From Streptococcus orisratti DSM 15617 (lineage in GTDB: Bacteria; Bacillota; Bacilli; Lactobacillales; Streptococcaceae), in the NCBI RefSeq assembly GCF_000380105.1, contig NZ_KB904472.1, positions 1 to 32,382 on the forward strand: a DNA stretch of 32,382 nucleotides. The letters are read 5' to 3'. Shown piece after piece: positions 31,780-32,382 of this stretch. Position 1 is the stretch's first letter. Each line of letters begins with the position of its first letter. The translations under genes and the position numbers were made by a program. Under the pieces are notes generated by a model that saw only the letters and a program-made list of their open reading frames with translations, searched no databases and was not told the DNA's origin.

Positions 31780-32382
31780 TGCCTAGTAAACATTACGTAA
31801 ATGACATCAATCTACAAATTGCAATGACGGAATATAACGAGAAAATGTCTCCTAATGCTCGTGTTTACACTCAAAATGGAAGGAATATAGGTCGTGTCTC
31901 CAAAGTCTACGATAACGAACATGGCAATGGTGAGCAAGTTTATGCGGTTGTCTCTGAACAGGAATATGACAAAGATCCCAAAGAAGTCTCAGAGGTTACT
32001 GTTCTCTTTCGTGGGTCAACTGGGTTTGGCAATTATAAGATAGACTGGACTCGTATCCTGACCTCCGGTACCACTCCAATTGGGCTACCAGACCAAACAA
32101 GGTCCTCCCTCTCCCAATCTGAACAAATAACTAATACCGATGTTCTTAATGATTGGCTAAAGGCTGATGCGGGGATGGCCTATAACATCCTTAACCCTTC
32201 TAAAATAAATGTCACCGCTCAGCTAAAGGATGCTTCCAAGGCCTTTAATGATATTCTAAAAAAATATCCGAATGCTAAAATAAAAACCTACGGACATTCT
32301 CTTGGCTCGATGAAGGTTCAGTACGCTTTAGCTAATATGCCTGAAGAAGATACTCACCGCATTATAGGAGGCTGGGCCTATA
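31779..32382 (+). CDS. Lipase-like alpha/beta hydrolase, N-terminal part (runs off window)
   Basis: 201 codons are visible. The protein has no signal peptide (MPSKHYVNDINLQIAMTEYN). It contains EVTVLFRGSTGFGNYKIDW near 73-92 (a lipase-3/Mbeg1-like oxyanion strand) and the nucleophile elbow IKTYGHSLGSMKVQYAL near 168-185 with the catalytic Ser in GHSLG. The catalytic Asp and His and anything C-terminal lie outside the window. Coupled by TAATG overlap to DUF1310 copy 2, with GAGGAG (31764-31769) as ribosome site. Lack of a Sec signal, plus helper-like relics upstream, suggests a type VII substrate with an N-terminal lipase domain, as in TslA; this is inference. Confidence 0.8.
   Translation, partial: MPSKHYVNDINLQIAMTEYNEKMSPNARVYTQNGRNIGRVSKVYDNEHGNGEQVYAVVSEQEYDKDPKEVSEVTVLFRGSTGFGNYKIDWTRILTSGTTPIGLPDQTRSSLSQSEQITNTDVLNDWLKADAGMAYNILNPSKINVTAQLKDASKAFNDILKKYPNAKIKTYGHSLGSMKVQYALANMPEEDTHRIIGGWAY

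Overview
This window is chromosomal DNA of a low-GC Gram-positive coccus, almost certainly a Streptococcus and most like S. suis or a close relative. The species is inferred from gene content and familiar protein sequences; no search was run. Genus-level clues are a SigX (ComX) cin-box ahead of coiA, a GntR/NagR-type double operator ahead of nagB, RUP-like TA-flanked repeats, IS630-Spn1-like and IS30-like remnants, DUF1310 proteins, and the ddl-murF-prfC order.

Layout. 1-650: nested insertion-sequence debris (IS630-type transposase running off the window, IS30-type pseudogene). 697-2078: nagB under two NagR-type operators, then a DUF2200 gene. 2416-4200: a glutathionyl-hydroquinone reductase gene on the minus strand, divergent from a probably leaderless rsuA. 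4335-14786: a restriction-modification island placed between rsuA and the competence gene coiA, with a SNF2-type helicase, a DUF4391 protein, a type III-like Mod methyltransferase, an unrecognised 281-aa protein and a type III-like Res. Genes overlap or nearly touch throughout. Ahead of the island lie a promoter with a Fur-like palindrome, a short leader ORF holding a 37-bp TA tract, and an intrinsic terminator. 14830-17692: coiA and pepF. 18032-19784 (minus): a histidine phosphatase, a YbaK-type deacylase and thiT with a TPP riboswitch. 20067-20915 (minus): a membrane-anchored GH25 muramidase. 21181-26400: ddl, murF, a TIGR02206 membrane-protein pseudogene and prfC. 26442-27097: a broken IS4-type transposase. 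27196-27750 (minus): yjdF with a structured leader. 27872-28320: a MerR-type promoter and a palindrome-rich repeat block. 28405-29959: an amidohydrolase and a two-domain ABM monooxygenase gene. 30133-32382: relics, then two tandem DUF1310 + lipase-like modules, the second running off the window.

Two places look most worth pursuing. (1) The RM island leader: in the present TA length the leader ORF stops just before the terminator. A change of one or two TA units opens it through the terminator to the helicase start, so tract length could switch the whole operon by attenuation. (2) The duplicated DUF1310/lipase modules resemble a toxin-immunity locus with an N-terminal toxin domain, as known for the staphylococcal type VII lipase TslA, together with an orphan toxin fragment that has lost its catalytic serine motif.
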